Made by a program: the position numbers and the translations under genes
Origin: Bacteroidota bacterium
GTDB lineage: Bacteria > Bacteroidota > Bacteroidia > Cytophagales > Cyclobacteriaceae
Assembly (NCBI GenBank): GCA_016178785.1
Contig: JACOSO010000005.1
Coordinates: 1-62,360, forward strand
DNA length: 62,360 bases
Reading direction: 5' to 3'
The notes under the pieces: generated by a model
Seen by the model: the letters and a program-made list of their open reading frames with translations, nothing else
Told to the model about the DNA's origin: nothing
Database searches by the model: none
Part shown: positions 1 through 7,453 of the stretch, one piece after another
How positions within the stretch are numbered: position 1 is the first letter of the stretch
Layout: every line of letters starts with the position of its first letter

Positions 1-346
1 TTCCTTGCTCAACATCTTCTTGAACTCGAGTTCTTCCAGCGATTTTCAAGTGGAGAGCTACTCGCGGTCGAGTTCTTCTTCGCTTGTATCACCGGCTTCG
101 TGAAATTCGTTGAGCACTTCAAGGTCATCCAATTGCTTGGTGACTTTGCCATATGCGTCCGTCCAGATTTTTTTGGACCGGATGTTTTTCAGGATGGCTT
201 CCGCTTGCTTGGGGTTATTCCAAAAATCCGCCTGATGTGAAATACGTTCTTCGTCTTGAATTTCTTCGATCTTGCGATCGTAGTCAAAGATACCTCCTCA
301 AAGCCAGCGTACGGGCTATCAAGTCTTTCAACTTGTCTATGGTCAT
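1..346 (-). CDS. prfB: Peptide chain release factor 2, 5' part (runs off window)
   Basis: RF2 reads UGA and UAA stops and triggers peptide release. The start is ATG at 346-344; 20 codons (beginning MTIDKLKDLIAR) lead to an in-frame TGA at 286-284, and the +1 frame then continues as DYDRKIEEIQDEERISHQ, typical of the RF2 N-terminal helical domain (ADFWNNPKQAEAIL, then KKIWTDAYGKV). The gene continues beyond base 1. Near the window edge the frame meets TAG at 60-58 and TGA at 48-46. Adding one base after TA (60-59) and removing one A from the A4 run (46-43) restores a typical RF2 reading (EYxLHLKSLEELEF), so these look like two compensating sequence errors rather than a dead gene. It is the last visible gene of the minus-strand group. 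Confidence 0.93.
283..298 (-). promoter_or_regulatory. Programmed +1 frameshift site of prfB
   Basis: The minus strand reads AGGAGGTATCTTTGAC: an internal Shine-Dalgarno-like AGGAGG (298-293), three bases, then CTT TGA C. This matches the E. coli prfB recoding site (AGGGGGTATCTTTGAC) almost base for base. In the known mechanism, RF2 shortage makes the ribosome pause at UGA and slip +1 on CUU, so RF2 controls its own synthesis. The intact signal shows that this host uses it, even though ordinary genes here rarely carry Shine-Dalgarno sequences. Confidence 0.95.
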
Positions 347-405
347 AAATAAAAAATTTTGCGAAGGTAATTAAACAATTGACAGTTGACAACTTGTTAT
401 CAGCT

Positions 406-921
406 TCAATTGGCACTCTGATAAAAGGGCGATCGGTAATCAACTGTCTGCAGGTACTGAATGCCGTTAAGGCGCTTGTACTTTGGTCGAATGAAAACCA
501 TAGCTGCACCAACACTGGATATTACCATCGGAGTGAATAATTCTGCCGGGGTGCTCGAGGAATTGATGCCAATGGCTACATTAAGTTGATCTACGCCTAA
601 ATAGATAATTCCTCCTACAAAGAGTAATCCACCCAGACCTTTGTTCCATCTGGCAGGCCCTCTATTTTTTTTGATATTCACTTTTAAAATGTCTTTGAAT
701 TGGATGGTGTCACTGGACGTGATCATATAAAAATCATAGAGCTCGATGATGTGACCTTCGGTATGGCGGTGATTTTTCTTCATCACAAAACGCATGTATT
801 CGCCCTCTTTAAATGCGGCCTGAACATGCCCGTTCTTAAGAATAACTAGTTGCTTTTGAGAAAGAGCACTGATTGACAGAAAAATGAAAAAAGTAGCTGC
901 TAAAGTCCTCAAAAAATTCAT
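406..921 (-). CDS. Exported/membrane protein of unknown function (171 aa)
   Basis: Not recognised as a named family. An N-terminal signal peptide (residues 1-21, ending SALSQ) is followed by a soluble stretch and two hydrophobic segments (about 95-110 and 128-145). The middle contains a DTIQFKDILKVNIKK stretch, the kind of short beta-rich domain seen in Bacteroidota envelope proteins that sense or bind at the membrane. The start ATG overlaps the stop of the upstream SIMPL gene (ATGA, 918-921), so the two are almost certainly co-translated. Confidence 0.7.
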   Translation of the reverse strand: MNFLRTLAATFFIFLSISALSQKQLVILKNGHVQAAFKEGEYMRFVMKKNHRHTEGHIIELYDFYMITSSDTIQFKDILKVNIKKNRGPARWNKGLGGLLFVGGIIYLGVDQLNVAIGINSSSTPAELFTPMVISSVGAAMVFIRPKYKRLNGIQYLQTVDYRSPFYQSAN

Positions 922-1613
922 TTCAATTCGAATCTAACCAAAATTGAATATTCAAGTTTGATTTTTTCGAAATCGATGTCAATTTCTTTATCAATACTGT
1001 CATAGGCGCGCGCTGCATATCTATAACTAGTGTTTGCATTCAAATTTAGATCATACCTATTTAATTCTTGTATTAATATCGCACGACCGATGCTTTGATT
1101 GACGGCTTTTGTTAAATATTCAGCCTTATCTTTTGCCGCCTTGATTGCATTTATTTTTATCTCCCTTCTAAATTCTTCAATTTTGGAATGATCTACTCGA
1201 TCGATCGAGACATTTGAAATGTCAATTTTCTCCAACTCAGAAAATACCTTCCCTGCAGTTTTGGCATCGTTAACAGCAAGCTGATATTCCTTATAAAGCA
1301 GAATATCTGACTTAGCCAGAATTTTCCTTTTGTAGGAACTCAACATATCATTTACCGTAAGATCTTTTTTAACATCGATACCAATTCCCTGAAACATTTC
1401 AGTCATTTTCCTTTCTAACTCGGTAATCGAAATTTTGTTTTTACTGTCTCTCTCATTTAATACAATCTTGAGGTAAATTAAATCCGGAGTTATTTGTATT
1501 TCAGCCTTTCCTGTAACTTCAATATAATTCTGATCGATAAAATTCTTCTCTCCTGTTTGAGCAAACATCGAAATAGTCAACAGAACAAAAATTAAAGTCA
1601 ATAACTGTTTCAT
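918..1613 (-). CDS. SIMPL domain (DUF541) periplasmic protein
   Basis: 231 residues with a cleavable signal peptide (1-19, ending FAQ) and a SIMPL/DUF541 fold: the opening IEVTGKAEIQITPDLIYLKI is the typical first strand pair, followed by long helices (KINAIKAAKDKAEYL) and a C-terminal strand LEYSILVRFEL. SIMPL proteins (YggE/BP26 type) are periplasmic and often stress-linked; the biochemical role is unknown. It lies downstream of cdsA (49 bases) and overlaps the next gene by 4 bases, so it is part of an envelope-related transcription unit. Confidence 0.82.
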   Translation of the reverse strand: MKQLLTLIFVLLTISMFAQTGEKNFIDQNYIEVTGKAEIQITPDLIYLKIVLNERDSKNKISITELERKMTEMFQGIGIDVKKDLTVNDMLSSYKRKILAKSDILLYKEYQLAVNDAKTAGKVFSELEKIDISNVSIDRVDHSKIEEFRREIKINAIKAAKDKAEYLTKAVNQSIGRAILIQELNRYDLNLNANTSYRYAARAYDSIDKEIDIDFEKIKLEYSILVRFELK

Positions 1614-1662
1614 ATGGTTTTATTTATAAAGACGTTCTGAACAAAAAATAGTTTTATCGAAA

Positions 1663-2487
1663 CTAGAAAATCTCAAGAAACGCCACGATGAAAGGCGCTG
1701 AGATCAACAACCCATCAAAGCGATCGAGGAAACCGCCATGGCCCGGCAAACTGGTGCCGCTGTCTTTGATCTCAATGCTGCGTTTGAGCAATGATTCAAT
1801 CAGGTCGCCATAGGTGCCGCCAATGATGATGATCCATCCTATGCACAGCCATTGCCATTGTGCCAGGGAAGTAAAATAAATTGAAACACCATAGGCAAAA
1901 GCCAGGGCGAGGATGGTACCCCCGGCAAAACCTTCCCATGATTTTTTCGGAGAGATGCGCTCAAACAATTTGCGCTTTCCAAAATAAGTGCCCGCAAAGT
2001 ACGCACCCGTGTCTGTAGCCCAAAGGATAAGCAAACACCCCAAAATGATTTGATAATTGTAAGTCTTGTTTTCGTAAGCGGCAAGATTGAGAAGCGCGAA
2101 TGGAACGGCAGTATAGAAAATACCGAGAAAAGTAAAAGCAATATTGGTGAATGGCTTGCGCTCAAACTGTTTATAGAGTTTGATCACATAAACAAACGAT
2201 ACCAATGGGAAAATCAAAAAGTAGTATTTACTCGAAATTGTTCCCTGCGCAATAAAGAACGAAAGACAAAAGACCACCATCCCACTAATTACTCCAAAAG
2301 TTTTTAGTGGAAGAAGCCCATCAATGCCCATGAGCTTATAAAACTCAAGCAACGAAAAAAGGCAGATGATAAAAAACACTAAAAAGTAAGTCCACTCACT
2401 GTAGGCCACGCCAAAAATTACTCCTGCCGAGCCAAGAATACCCGTGAACAATCGCTGCGTAAGGTTGCTGAATTTTTTATCGGCCAT
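1663..2487 (-). CDS. cdsA: Phosphatidate cytidylyltransferase
   Basis: CdsA makes CDP-diacylglycerol from phosphatidic acid and CTP, the precursor of PE, PG and cardiolipin, in the inner membrane. The 274-residue protein has about eight hydrophobic segments and ends with the full family signature (about residues 232-260): SLLKRSIEIKDSGTSLPGHG, then GFLDRFD. Its start codon overlaps the end of the upstream CPBP protease gene by 11 bases (2477-2487), suggesting translational coupling. Length is normal for the family. Confidence 0.96.
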   Translation of the reverse strand: MADKKFSNLTQRLFTGILGSAGVIFGVAYSEWTYFLVFFIICLFSLLEFYKLMGIDGLLPLKTFGVISGMVVFCLSFFIAQGTISSKYYFLIFPLVSFVYVIKLYKQFERKPFTNIAFTFLGIFYTAVPFALLNLAAYENKTYNYQIILGCLLILWATDTGAYFAGTYFGKRKLFERISPKKSWEGFAGGTILALAFAYGVSIYFTSLAQWQWLCIGWIIIIGGTYGDLIESLLKRSIEIKDSGTSLPGHGGFLDRFDGLLISAPFIVAFLEIF

Positions 2488-3320
2488 CGGCTAAAGTCTT
2501 TTGCTGGTCGAAGAAATTTTTGAAATAGTAAAGCAGAGCACCAGAGATCAAGGTAAAAATAAGTATCGCGGGCCACGGTGCCACCACATCGGTTGACTCG
2601 ACATCAATTTCAACAACTCCTTTTTGATTGAGGTATAGCATGATCACTGAAAATCCATTGTTCACAAAATGCGCGAACATGGGCATCCATAAATTTCCGG
2701 ACCAATAATATAAGTAGCCAAAAAGAGCTCCAAGCAGCATGCGTGGAACAAACCCGAAAAACTGAAGATGAAATGCACTGAACAAAATCGCGGAGGTCCA
2801 GATGGCAACGTGAATATTTCTTGATGCCTTAAACAATTGCTGTTGCAACATCCCGCGGAAGACAAACTCTTCCCCTATTGCGGGCAAAATGGCGATCACT
2901 CCAAAGGCGAGAACAAACTCACCCGTTGAAGAAAATTGTGTCATGAATTTAGTCAACTCTTCGGCACGGTCTTCATATTCGTGTGCCCATGATTCAAAGC
3001 CGCTAAGAAATTCGGGAAAATGAAAATTGGCGTTCCAATAAATGAATGCGGAGTTGACCGCCATAAAAGTGATTGTGATCGCCAGGACAACAAAATGTTG
3101 CGCTGCCTTGCATAATGTACAGTGGCAACCTCAGTTCAGGATGATTTGCAGGGTCAGCCATGAGTCGCAATTGATCTAAAGGGTTGCCTTCAAAAAAAGG
3201 AATTGCCAAGAAGAACCCAATGATTGGCCCGATAAGTACAAATCCAAAAGTGCTGACGACAATCGTCAAAATCGCCATGGTGAGCGGGTGCATTTTTGAT
3301 TCGGTCTCCATTTCCGTCAT
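2477..3320 (-). pseudogene. CPBP (CAAX/Abi) intramembrane metalloprotease, frameshifted
   Basis: The N-terminal part (from ATG 3320 or 3311, METESKMHPLTMAILTIV) and the C-terminal part lie in different frames. Removing one T from the TTTT run (forward AAAA at 3091-3094) joins them smoothly as QGSATFVVLAITITFMAVNS. The C-terminal half carries the CPBP motifs: GEEFVFRG (EExxxR), a second motif with FSAFHLQFFGFVPRMLLG, and HFVNN. The restored protein would be about 280 residues with some eight membrane segments. Family members process prenylated or peptide substrates in the membrane. Either this is a real recent frameshift or a homopolymer sequencing error; I favour the error, since both halves are otherwise intact. 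Confidence 0.85.
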
Positions 3321-3335
3321 CACATGAAAAAAGGT

Positions 3336-3343
3336 TAATTTTG
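3336..3343 (+). promoter_or_regulatory. Probable -7 box (TAnnTTTG) for dus
   Basis: TAATTTTG fits the Bacteroidota -7 consensus and lies 38 bases before the GTG start of dus, in the short divergent gap with the CPBP gene. No clear -33 TTTG is visible, so the call is moderate. Confidence 0.4.
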
Positions 3344-3381
3344 CAGCCGCAAACAACGCAGTTTTCGTTGAATTAACCAAC

Positions 3382-4371
3382 GTGGCAAAGATCGGCAACA
3401 TAGATTTAGGGGATTTTCCGCTTTTACTCGCTCCGATGGAGGACGTGAGCGATCCGCCTTTCCGTGCCGTTTGCAAAGACGGTGGTGCAGATCTGATGTA
3501 CACCGAATTCATTTCCTCTGAGGGGCTCATCCGCCATGCAGCCAAAAGCAAACAAAAACTCGACATCTTCGAATATGAGCGGCCTATCGGCATTCAACTT
3601 TTTGGAGGTGATATAGGCAACATGGCTGAGTCGGCACGCATTGCTACCGAAGTCAATCCCGATCTGATCGATATCAATTATGGTTGCCCAGTAAAGGCGG
3701 TGGCTTGTCGAGGTGCAGGCGCTGCACTGTTGCAAGACATTCCTAAAATGGTGAAGATGACAGAAGAAGTGGTGAAAGCAACTCATCTTCCTGTCACCGT
3801 AAAAACTCGTTTGGGCTGGGATGATCAAACCAAGAATATTGTTGAAGTGGCAGAGCGACTGCAAGACATCGGTATTCAGGCACTGACCGTGCATGGACGA
3901 ACACGTGTGCAGATGTACAAAGGCGATGCCGATTGGGAATTGATCGGCAAGATCAAAGAAAACCCGCGCATGCACATTCCTATTTTCGGCAATGGTGATA
4001 TTGATTCTCCAGAGAAAGCGATCGAATACAAAGATCGTTTTGGTGTGGATGGTGTGATGATCGGGCGAGCAGCGATTGGTTATCCCTGGATTTTCCGGGA
4101 GATCAAACACTATCTGTCAGCGGGAGAAAAACATCCTGCTCCTACAATCAATGAACGCGTTGAAGCAACTCGCAAGCATTTTCAGTTTTCAATTCGTTGG
4201 AAAGGCGATAAGCTGGGTGTATTCGAAATGCGTAGACACTATTCCAACTACTTCAAAAGCCTTCCCGATTTTAAGCCTTACCGTACACAATTGGTGGAGG
4301 CGCCAACAGCTGAAGATGTTTATGAACTATTGGATGAGATCGAAGAAGGCTACAGCCTGTCATTGGTTTAA
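3382..4371 (+). CDS. dusB: tRNA-dihydrouridine synthase (DusB type)
   Basis: An FMN-dependent enzyme that reduces uridine to dihydrouridine in tRNA. The 329 residues show the family landmarks: LAPMEDVSDPPFR near the N-terminus (FMN barrel), INYGCPVKAVACRGAGAALL (about 98-117, catalytic Cys109 in KAVACRG), VTVKTRLGWDD, LTVHGRTRVQMYKGDADW, and a C-terminal helical tRNA-binding domain with MRRHYSNYFKSLPDF. The start is GTG at 3382; no ATG lies nearby upstream. It is transcribed divergently from the CPBP-cdsA group. Confidence 0.95.
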   Translation: MAKIGNIDLGDFPLLLAPMEDVSDPPFRAVCKDGGADLMYTEFISSEGLIRHAAKSKQKLDIFEYERPIGIQLFGGDIGNMAESARIATEVNPDLIDINYGCPVKAVACRGAGAALLQDIPKMVKMTEEVVKATHLPVTVKTRLGWDDQTKNIVEVAERLQDIGIQALTVHGRTRVQMYKGDADWELIGKIKENPRMHIPIFGNGDIDSPEKAIEYKDRFGVDGVMIGRAAIGYPWIFREIKHYLSAGEKHPAPTINERVEATRKHFQFSIRWKGDKLGVFEMRRHYSNYFKSLPDFKPYRTQLVEAPTAEDVYELLDEIEEGYSLSLV

Positions 4372-4383
4372 TTCTGCGTTAAT

Positions 4384-4645
4384 CCAAACTCCGTTTGTGA
4401 GAAGCGTTTTAGTTAGTAAATTAATAGTTGCGCATTGATCCATGAAGTACCGTGCTTTTCTGCCAAGGTTCGTGTCCCCACGAATCTAAAAAATAATTGG
4501 GTTAGCTCGTGAGGACACGAGCCAAGGCAGATCAAGATGCTACACTTTGGTTTGATTTGCGCTCTTCCAAAACTCCTTTGCAGGAAGCGATTTAGTTAGT
4601 AAATTAATAGTTGCGCATTGATCATGAGGTACTGTGCCTTTCTAT
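4384..4645 (+). repeat. Direct duplication of a leader plus first codons (period 183)
   Basis: About 78 bases starting at 4384 recur at 4567. Both copies contain GTTAGTAAATTAATAGTTGC and end in a start codon with matching first residues: copy 1 reads MKYRAFLP and stops soon after, while copy 2 reads MRYCAFLF and is the working start of the histidine kinase. Copy 1 therefore looks like the former start of that gene, displaced by an insertion or duplication; the REP-like pair lies between the two copies. Confidence 0.85.
4460..4530. repeat. REP-like hairpin doublet (REPIN-like)
   Basis: Two short palindromes in inverted orientation: CTGCCAAGGTTCGTGTCCCC (from 4460, arms TTCGTG/CACGAA) and GCTCGTGAGGACACGAGC (4505-4522, followed by CAAGGCAG). 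The second is close to the reverse complement of the first, so the whole 71 bases can fold as one large hairpin. The same GGCTCGTG-AGGA-CACGAGCC palindrome recurs twice near 51.4-51.5 kb, so this is a dispersed family. Confidence 0.75.
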
Positions 4646-6750
4646 TCTTTCTGTTTCTTTCTTTCAGCAACGGATTTGCCCAGCAATCTGCTATTGACAG
4701 CCTAAAGAAAGAATTAGCAGCTGCCCCCAACGAAAAGAAAATCGATCTCTATCAGGCAATCATCATAAAACTATGGCTCAACCATCCCGACTCCGCGATG
4801 GTTTATGCCCAGCGAGCTGTGAAGTTTGCCAGTACAATGGATTTGCGGACGAAAGCCATTGCAACTCGCCTCACGGGAGGTGTTTTCTATTATCAAGATC
4901 TCTATGACTCCTCCATCAGGTGCAATTATCGCGCACTCCAACTTTCTGAGCAAGCGAAAGATTCAACTTTGATAGCCAGTTGCATCAACAATTTGGGGCT
5001 CGACTTCTATCGGCTGGGCAGCTACCCTGAGGCGCTCCAATATTTATTAAAAGCCTTCAGCCTAAAGACACGAATCAAACAGAATTATGGAATGGTTCAA
5101 ACCCTGAACAACATTGGACTTGTTTACACCGAATTGAAAGAATACGTCAAATCTCGTGATTTTTTTAACAGAGCGATCGACCTGAGCAAAGAAATGAAGG
5201 ACAAGGACGGATTGGTTTACTCGCTGAACAATTTTGGTGTGACTTACCTCAACGAGAAGAATTTTGATGCTGCAGAACCATATTTCAAGGAGGCACAAAA
5301 AGTAGGACTCGATATTGAAAATGCGGTTTGGGAGTCGGCCACGTTTAGCGGGCTCGGAAGAATTGCGTTGGCCAGAAATCAGCTGAAAGAGGCAAAAAAA
5401 TTCTTTGACACGTCCTTCAAGATGAGGGAAGGCATTCGTGAGTGGAATGGCATTTCCGAAATTTACTCCTACTTCAGCAAAATTCACGGGCAATCGGGGG
5501 AACTTGATTCGGCTTTATTCTACCTGAAAAAAAGTATTCGAATAGCAAGGCAAATAGGGGCACGCGACCGTGTAGTTTCTGATTACAAATTGATGACCGA
5601 CTTGTTCGTACAAAAGGGTAAGTACGACAGCGCATTTTTTTATCAATCAAAATTCATTGCCTTGCGCGATACATTATTTGACGAAAACCTTGCTCGTAAT
5701 ATCAACGATATCCAATTGCAAATTCAAGATGAGGAGACAACGTCAAAGTTGAGAGAAAAAGATCGCGAAATCAGTTCGCGTACGAACCAAGCTTATTTTG
5801 TTGCTGCAATTGCTTCGCTTATCATGATTGCCGCTATTGGTTTTTATCGAAGTCGCAACCGGGAGCGGAAATTGAAAGACGACCTTGCACAAAAAAATAA
5901 TGAAGTTGAGCAGCAAAAGGAAGAACTTCAGTTGAGCAATGAACAACTAGCAAGCGCACACGAGACAATCAGCAGACAGAATTCAGAGTTGGAGGAATTC
6001 AATCTTCAACTTCAAAGCACGGTGGATACACGCACAAAAGAATTAGAACTTGCTAACCGCGAATTAAACGTAGTCAACCTTGAGCTTGATAATTTTATTT
6101 ACAGATCATCACATGACATTAAAGGCCCATTGGCAAGGCTCATCGGCTTGTGTCACGTTGCTTTGCTCGATGTCTCAGATCCGAAAGCAAAAACGTATTT
6201 ATTGAAGCTCAGCGAGAATGCAAAGAATCTCAATGAAATTTTTGATCGCCTAAGAACGGTGAGTGATATTGACTCACTCGAACTATCACGTGAAAGAATC
6301 CTGTTCCGGGAAATGATCAATCGAATCAAGAGCAGGCTCAAAGCGCTGGAGGGCTACAGTGAAATTACCTTTAAAGAAGAAATTGAGAACATCGAGTTTC
6401 AATCTGATCCCATCCTACTTGAGACAATCTTTCACAACCTGATGGAAAATGCAGTGAAATTTCAAAAGAAGTCAACACAGTTCAACAAGTTTATTTCCAT
6501 TACGGTAAAAAGGCAAAATGGATCTGTGCATGTATCATTCATTGACAATGGAATTGGCATTGCCAAAACTGATGATAAAGAACTTTTCGCCATGTTTACC
6601 AATGCCGCTCTAGAGCATAAAACCATTGGACTCGGTTTATATATTGTCAAGCAATGCGCAGCCAAACTCAATGGTACTGTACGAATTGTTCCTAATCCAC
6701 ATCAGTACACGGAGTTCGAATTGACCTTGCCGTTCGAGCCGTTTAATTGA
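4624..6750 (+). CDS. TPR-repeat sensor histidine kinase
   Basis: The start is taken as ATG at 4624 (MRYCAFLFFLFLSFSNGFAQ, a signal peptide). Residues about 80-340 are tetratricopeptide repeats (INNLGLDFYRLGSYPEALQY, LNNIGLVYTELKEYVKSRDF and similar), followed by one membrane segment (about 388-409, FVAAIASLIMIAAIGF), a long coiled coil (about 415-490) and a HisKA/HATPase kinase core: H-box SSHDIKGPLARLIG with His497, N-box FHNLMENAVKF, G-boxes DNGIGIAKTD and IGLGLYIVK. The TPR part would be periplasmic. This is a common Bacteroidota class; the signal and partner regulator are unknown, and no response regulator lies nearby. The 3' end overlaps the convergent YhhN gene by 49 bases. Confidence 0.9.
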   Translation: MRYCAFLFFLFLSFSNGFAQQSAIDSLKKELAAAPNEKKIDLYQAIIIKLWLNHPDSAMVYAQRAVKFASTMDLRTKAIATRLTGGVFYYQDLYDSSIRCNYRALQLSEQAKDSTLIASCINNLGLDFYRLGSYPEALQYLLKAFSLKTRIKQNYGMVQTLNNIGLVYTELKEYVKSRDFFNRAIDLSKEMKDKDGLVYSLNNFGVTYLNEKNFDAAEPYFKEAQKVGLDIENAVWESATFSGLGRIALARNQLKEAKKFFDTSFKMREGIREWNGISEIYSYFSKIHGQSGELDSALFYLKKSIRIARQIGARDRVVSDYKLMTDLFVQKGKYDSAFFYQSKFIALRDTLFDENLARNINDIQLQIQDEETTSKLREKDREISSRTNQAYFVAAIASLIMIAAIGFYRSRNRERKLKDDLAQKNNEVEQQKEELQLSNEQLASAHETISRQNSELEEFNLQLQSTVDTRTKELELANRELNVVNLELDNFIYRSSHDIKGPLARLIGLCHVALLDVSDPKAKTYLLKLSENAKNLNEIFDRLRTVSDIDSLELSRERILFREMINRIKSRLKALEGYSEITFKEEIENIEFQSDPILLETIFHNLMENAVKFQKKSTQFNKFISITVKRQNGSVHVSFIDNGIGIAKTDDKELFAMFTNAALEHKTIGLGLYIVKQCAAKLNGTVRIVPNPHQYTEFELTLPFEPFN

Positions 6751-7442
6751 TCTTTGGTTCCTTTGTGCGCAATCACTCCTCTTACTATAAAATAGAGCGC
6801 TGCCATATATGTAGCAATCACGAGCACGCCTGCGTTAGCGATCGGCTGAAAGAATTTGTTGATAGCGAGTAGTGAATCTGAGAGCATGAACAGCAGCGCT
6901 CCAATACATACGTTCCAAAAACTTTGAGCAGAAGTAAAGCCGTAACGGTAAATGGATTGCAATACCATGAGCATTAATGCAAGTGCATAAATGATCACCG
7001 GAATTTTCAATGCGCCTAACGAAGGATACAAAATAGTGATCACGCCTGTCCCCGCAAGAATAACAGGAAAAGATACTCTTGCTCTTTGGGGGCCATTCAA
7101 TCCTGCTTGTCCTGCAGGCAAGCCTTCCACTTTTGTGTGTTTTAATTTTCCGTAAAGAAAGAATAGAAGAATGTGGGCCACTAAAAATGACCCCAGTCCG
7201 CCCATGAAATAAAGTTCGTTCACGTGATCGAATAGTAAGAAGACGTCACCTGCCCAGCAGAAGAGAAGGGCAAGAGCAAAAAGTCTGTTTTTGAAACCCA
7301 CGTTCTGAAAATAAAATATCGAAAGTGATGGAACGATCAGAGGCTTGAGAATAAAATTAAATTCCTGTAGATCAAAAACCTGGATTAGAATTTCGCTTGT
7401 TGCAATCAGTAAGAAAGCGAAAAGGAAAAAGCGGTTAGACAT
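6702..7442 (-). CDS. YhhN family membrane protein (lysoplasmalogenase-like)
   Basis: A 246-residue protein with about eight membrane helices and YhhN/TMEM86 landmarks: FCWAGDVFLLF (conserved GD), MGGLGSFLVAHILLF and LLFMLSDSLLAINKF (conserved SD). TMEM86B relatives hydrolyse the vinyl-ether bond of lysoplasmalogens; the bacterial function is mostly inferred from that similarity. An unusual hydrophilic insert GLPAGQAGLNGPQ (about residues 105-117) comes from a palindromic DNA repeat (7101-7124). The C-terminal tail overlaps the convergent kinase gene. Confidence 0.83.
   Translation of the reverse strand: MSNRFFLFAFLLIATSEILIQVFDLQEFNFILKPLIVPSLSIFYFQNVGFKNRLFALALLFCWAGDVFLLFDHVNELYFMGGLGSFLVAHILLFFLYGKLKHTKVEGLPAGQAGLNGPQRARVSFPVILAGTGVITILYPSLGALKIPVIIYALALMLMVLQSIYRYGFTSAQSFWNVCIGALLFMLSDSLLAINKFFQPIANAGVLVIATYMAALYFIVRGVIAHKGTKDQLNGSNGKVNSNSVY
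7101..7124. repeat. Short palindromic repeat inserted in-frame in yhhN
   Basis: CTTGTCCTGCAGGCAAG (7106-7122) is a near-perfect palindrome encoding LPAGQAG on the minus strand. It sits in a loop between two membrane helices, where an insertion is tolerated. Its low-complexity peptide does not fit the family, which suggests a mobile or spreading palindromic element that can be translated. Confidence 0.6.
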
Positions 7443-7453
7443 CTGTTCTCAAT

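Noticed and set aside
3424..4110. 228-codon minus-strand frame opposite dus
   Set aside because: Shadow of the clear DusB frame; Cys/His-rich nonsense composition and no start signals.
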